Positions 63,057-64,000 of a stretch of DNA of 64,000 nt are shown in pieces. The translations under genes and the position numbers were made by a program. How positions within the stretch are numbered: the first letter of the stretch is position 1; each line of letters starts with the position of its first letter. Source of the stretch: Marifrigoribacter sp965178585 (GTDB taxonomy: Bacteria > Bacteroidota > Bacteroidia > Flavobacteriales > Flavobacteriaceae); assembly GCA_965178585.1 (NCBI GenBank), contig OZ238267.1, positions 62,001-126,000 of the forward strand. Reading direction: 5' to 3'. Under the pieces are notes generated by a model. That model worked only from the letters and a program-made list of their open reading frames with translations, made no database searches and was not told where the DNA came from.

Positions 63057-63722
63057 TCACCCTTCAATCAGGTTTCTAGCTCCTTTGTAATAAAGCACTG
63101 AAGCTATCATCATAAACACATGACTAATGTCTATATGGTTAAACCATTTTCCCAACCCAATTTTGAAAACAAAAAAGAATGCACCAATAGTACTAACTAG
63201 CACTGCATATAATATTTGCTTGCTCCCAGTATTTTTTTCTTTTAAATAGACAAAACCAGTAAACCCTGTTACTACAATAGCTATTCCATATGCAGCATGA
63301 ATTAGAACAAATTGGAAGTTCAATGTGACCAATACCACAATTAAAAAAGTAAGTAATTCTATAATATTCAATTTTGAAAAGAAGGCACCAATTTTTGGAT
63401 CAATCAACTTTCGTGAATATTGTATCAAAGCGCGCTCAAGTAAAGCTACCGATAACATGCTTGTAATCCACCCAGGTAGCTTCATATAAAAAGGTATATA
63501 ATGAATGAAAGTATGACCTAATACCCCGCCTAATAACGTGGCCAAACTCATTGAAAGGAAATAATACTTAAATAATCCCTGGACTTGACTTCGCTGAGGT
63601 AATGCATTTAACTTTAGATAAGCCACAAAGCAGATGATAGAAACAAAAATATCAGTTAATGCATTTACTGGCTCGTATAACACAAGTCCAAATAACTCAA
63701 TTGATGGTTGTGGATCTAACAA
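63057..63722 (-). CDS. Polytopic membrane protein, seven-helix type (DUF6962-like)
   Basis: A 221-residue protein with about seven helices. Histidines and aspartate at helix ends (GHTFIHYIPFY, FVLIHAAYG, HIDISHVFMMIASVLYYKGA) recall the CREST/ceramidase-PAQR arrangement of membrane-embedded metal ligands. I recall a Bacteroidota family DUF6962 with this look. Function unknown; a membrane hydrolase is possible but unproven. The start is a TTG preceded by an A/G-rich stretch, with no ATG available nearby. Confidence 0.6.
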   Translation of the reverse strand: MLDPQPSIELFGLVLYEPVNALTDIFVSIICFVAYLKLNALPQRSQVQGLFKYYFLSMSLATLLGGVLGHTFIHYIPFYMKLPGWITSMLSVALLERALIQYSRKLIDPKIGAFFSKLNIIELLTFLIVVLVTLNFQFVLIHAAYGIAIVVTGFTGFVYLKEKNTGSKQILYAVLVSTIGAFFFVFKIGLGKWFNHIDISHVFMMIASVLYYKGARNLIEG

Positions 63723-63744
63723 TTTCTCTTTCTTTGGGTTTAAT

Positions 63745-63768
63745 CGGTTCTTTGTTGTGCCGCGTTAT
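63745..63768 (-). repeat. Post-stop intergenic motif, copy D
   Basis: Minus-strand ATAACGCGGCACAACAAAGA. The TAA is the stop codon of the P1 peptidase gene, as in copy A. Confidence 0.45.
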
Positions 63769-64000
63769 TTTTTTATTCGATTATACTTTTTTAGAGTTTC
63801 GATTAGTAAATCATGTGGAATTGCATAAGCTGTATTTCCATTAATTCCTTCCATTGTTTCAGCCGCAACCATCGCATTAATAATTGCTTCCTCGACAGCT
63901 TGCACAGTAGCTTCGAAAATTGGCGTCAGTCTGTCATTGGACATTGACTTTACTATTGTAGTTTCATCTCGATTAAATGCATTTTCATTCGCAGTTGAGA
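63765..64000 (-). CDS. P1 (DmpA/S58) family peptidase, C-terminal part
   Basis: Open from the window edge to a TAA at 63765-63767; 78 residues are visible. They include DRLTPIFEATVQAVEEAIIN and AMVAAETMEGINGNTAYAIP, which match the C-terminal end of DmpA-type D-aminopeptidases/P1 peptidases (the EATEEAIxNSL and AIPxD region). These are N-terminal nucleophile enzymes that release N-terminal D- or L-amino acids. The nucleophile and N-terminus lie outside the window. Confidence 0.78.
   Translation of the reverse strand, partial: STANENAFNRDETTIVKSMSNDRLTPIFEATVQAVEEAIINAMVAAETMEGINGNTAYAIPHDLLIETLKKYNRIKK

Noticed and set aside
61208..63768. Interpretation of the post-stop motifs as classical integron attC sites
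   Set aside because: No RYYYAAC/GTTRRRY box pair with the expected L and R inner boxes could be laid out on any copy, and no integrase is in the window. Kept as an unexplained repeat instead.

Overview
The window is chromosomal DNA of a low-GC member of the Bacteroidota, most likely a Flavobacteriaceae (marine-type flavobacterium). The reasons are the many families typical of that group (families I recall as DUF4254, DUF6427, DUF6341, DUF4837, DUF4175, DUF6909, DUF6090; a GH3-fold protein; a long GlnRS), promoters of the Bacteroidota type (TTG, about 19-21 bases, TAnnTTTG) instead of a sigma70 -35/-10 pair, weak or absent Shine-Dalgarno sites, and several TTG start codons. DUF numbers come from memory and were not searched.

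Layout. 1-6.1 kb: the end of a ferredoxin-domain oxidoreductase, a GT9/DUF4254 pair, a D12-class adenine methylase beside a possible PD-(D/E)XK nuclease (candidate restriction-modification pair), two small membrane proteins, and purD. 6.1-28.9 kb: a large exopolysaccharide/O-antigen locus. It opens with two plus-strand genes (a PaaK/CapK-like ligase and a GT4), then runs almost entirely on the minus strand: initiating phosphoglycosyl transferase, UDP-xylose and UDP-glucuronate synthesis, three O-antigen polymerase/ligase-like proteins, WecG-type and GT4 transferases, a Wzx flippase, ManNAcA synthesis (wecB, wecC), a Wzz-like chain-length protein and rmlABCD. Read together, the repeat unit probably draws on rhamnose, xylose and uronic acids (GlcA and/or ManNAcA). 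The unusual core of this locus (14.4-22.3 kb) holds a polymerase fused to a polysaccharide-lyase-like domain, an SGNH-fold protein that has lost its catalytic residues, a separate secreted lyase-like protein with an EF-hand loop, and a frameshifted gene remnant.

28.9-57.3 kb is a conserved housekeeping block: a DUF6909-like protein, GH3, M23 peptidase, tatA, DUF4837, an MltD-like transglycosylase, pgk, a DNA polymerase III delta prime-like gene, a methyltransferase, mnmG, ybeY, DUF4175, gltX, SPFH protein, glnS, folB, tRNA-Cys, LysE, rnr, DUF2007, rpiB, a CDF transporter and a GNAT protein. Two 16-bp parS-like palindromes flank mnmG. About 13 kb away, between the DUF2007 gene and rpiB, lies a very AT-rich gene-free stretch with repeated TATCAACA octamers; together they raise the possibility that this part of the chromosome is close to the replication origin.

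57.3-64 kb is an accessory block of small, mostly minus-strand single genes (two DUF6090 paralogues, a PqqB-like metallo-hydrolase lipoprotein, a serine hydrolase, VOC, SRPBCC, DUF4386, a 7-TM-like protein, and the end of a P1/DmpA peptidase). Its spacers contain a recurring motif just after stop codons and a shared element upstream of both DUF6090 genes, which looks like a cassette-style or repeat-rich region. No integrase, transposase, CRISPR array or rRNA was seen.
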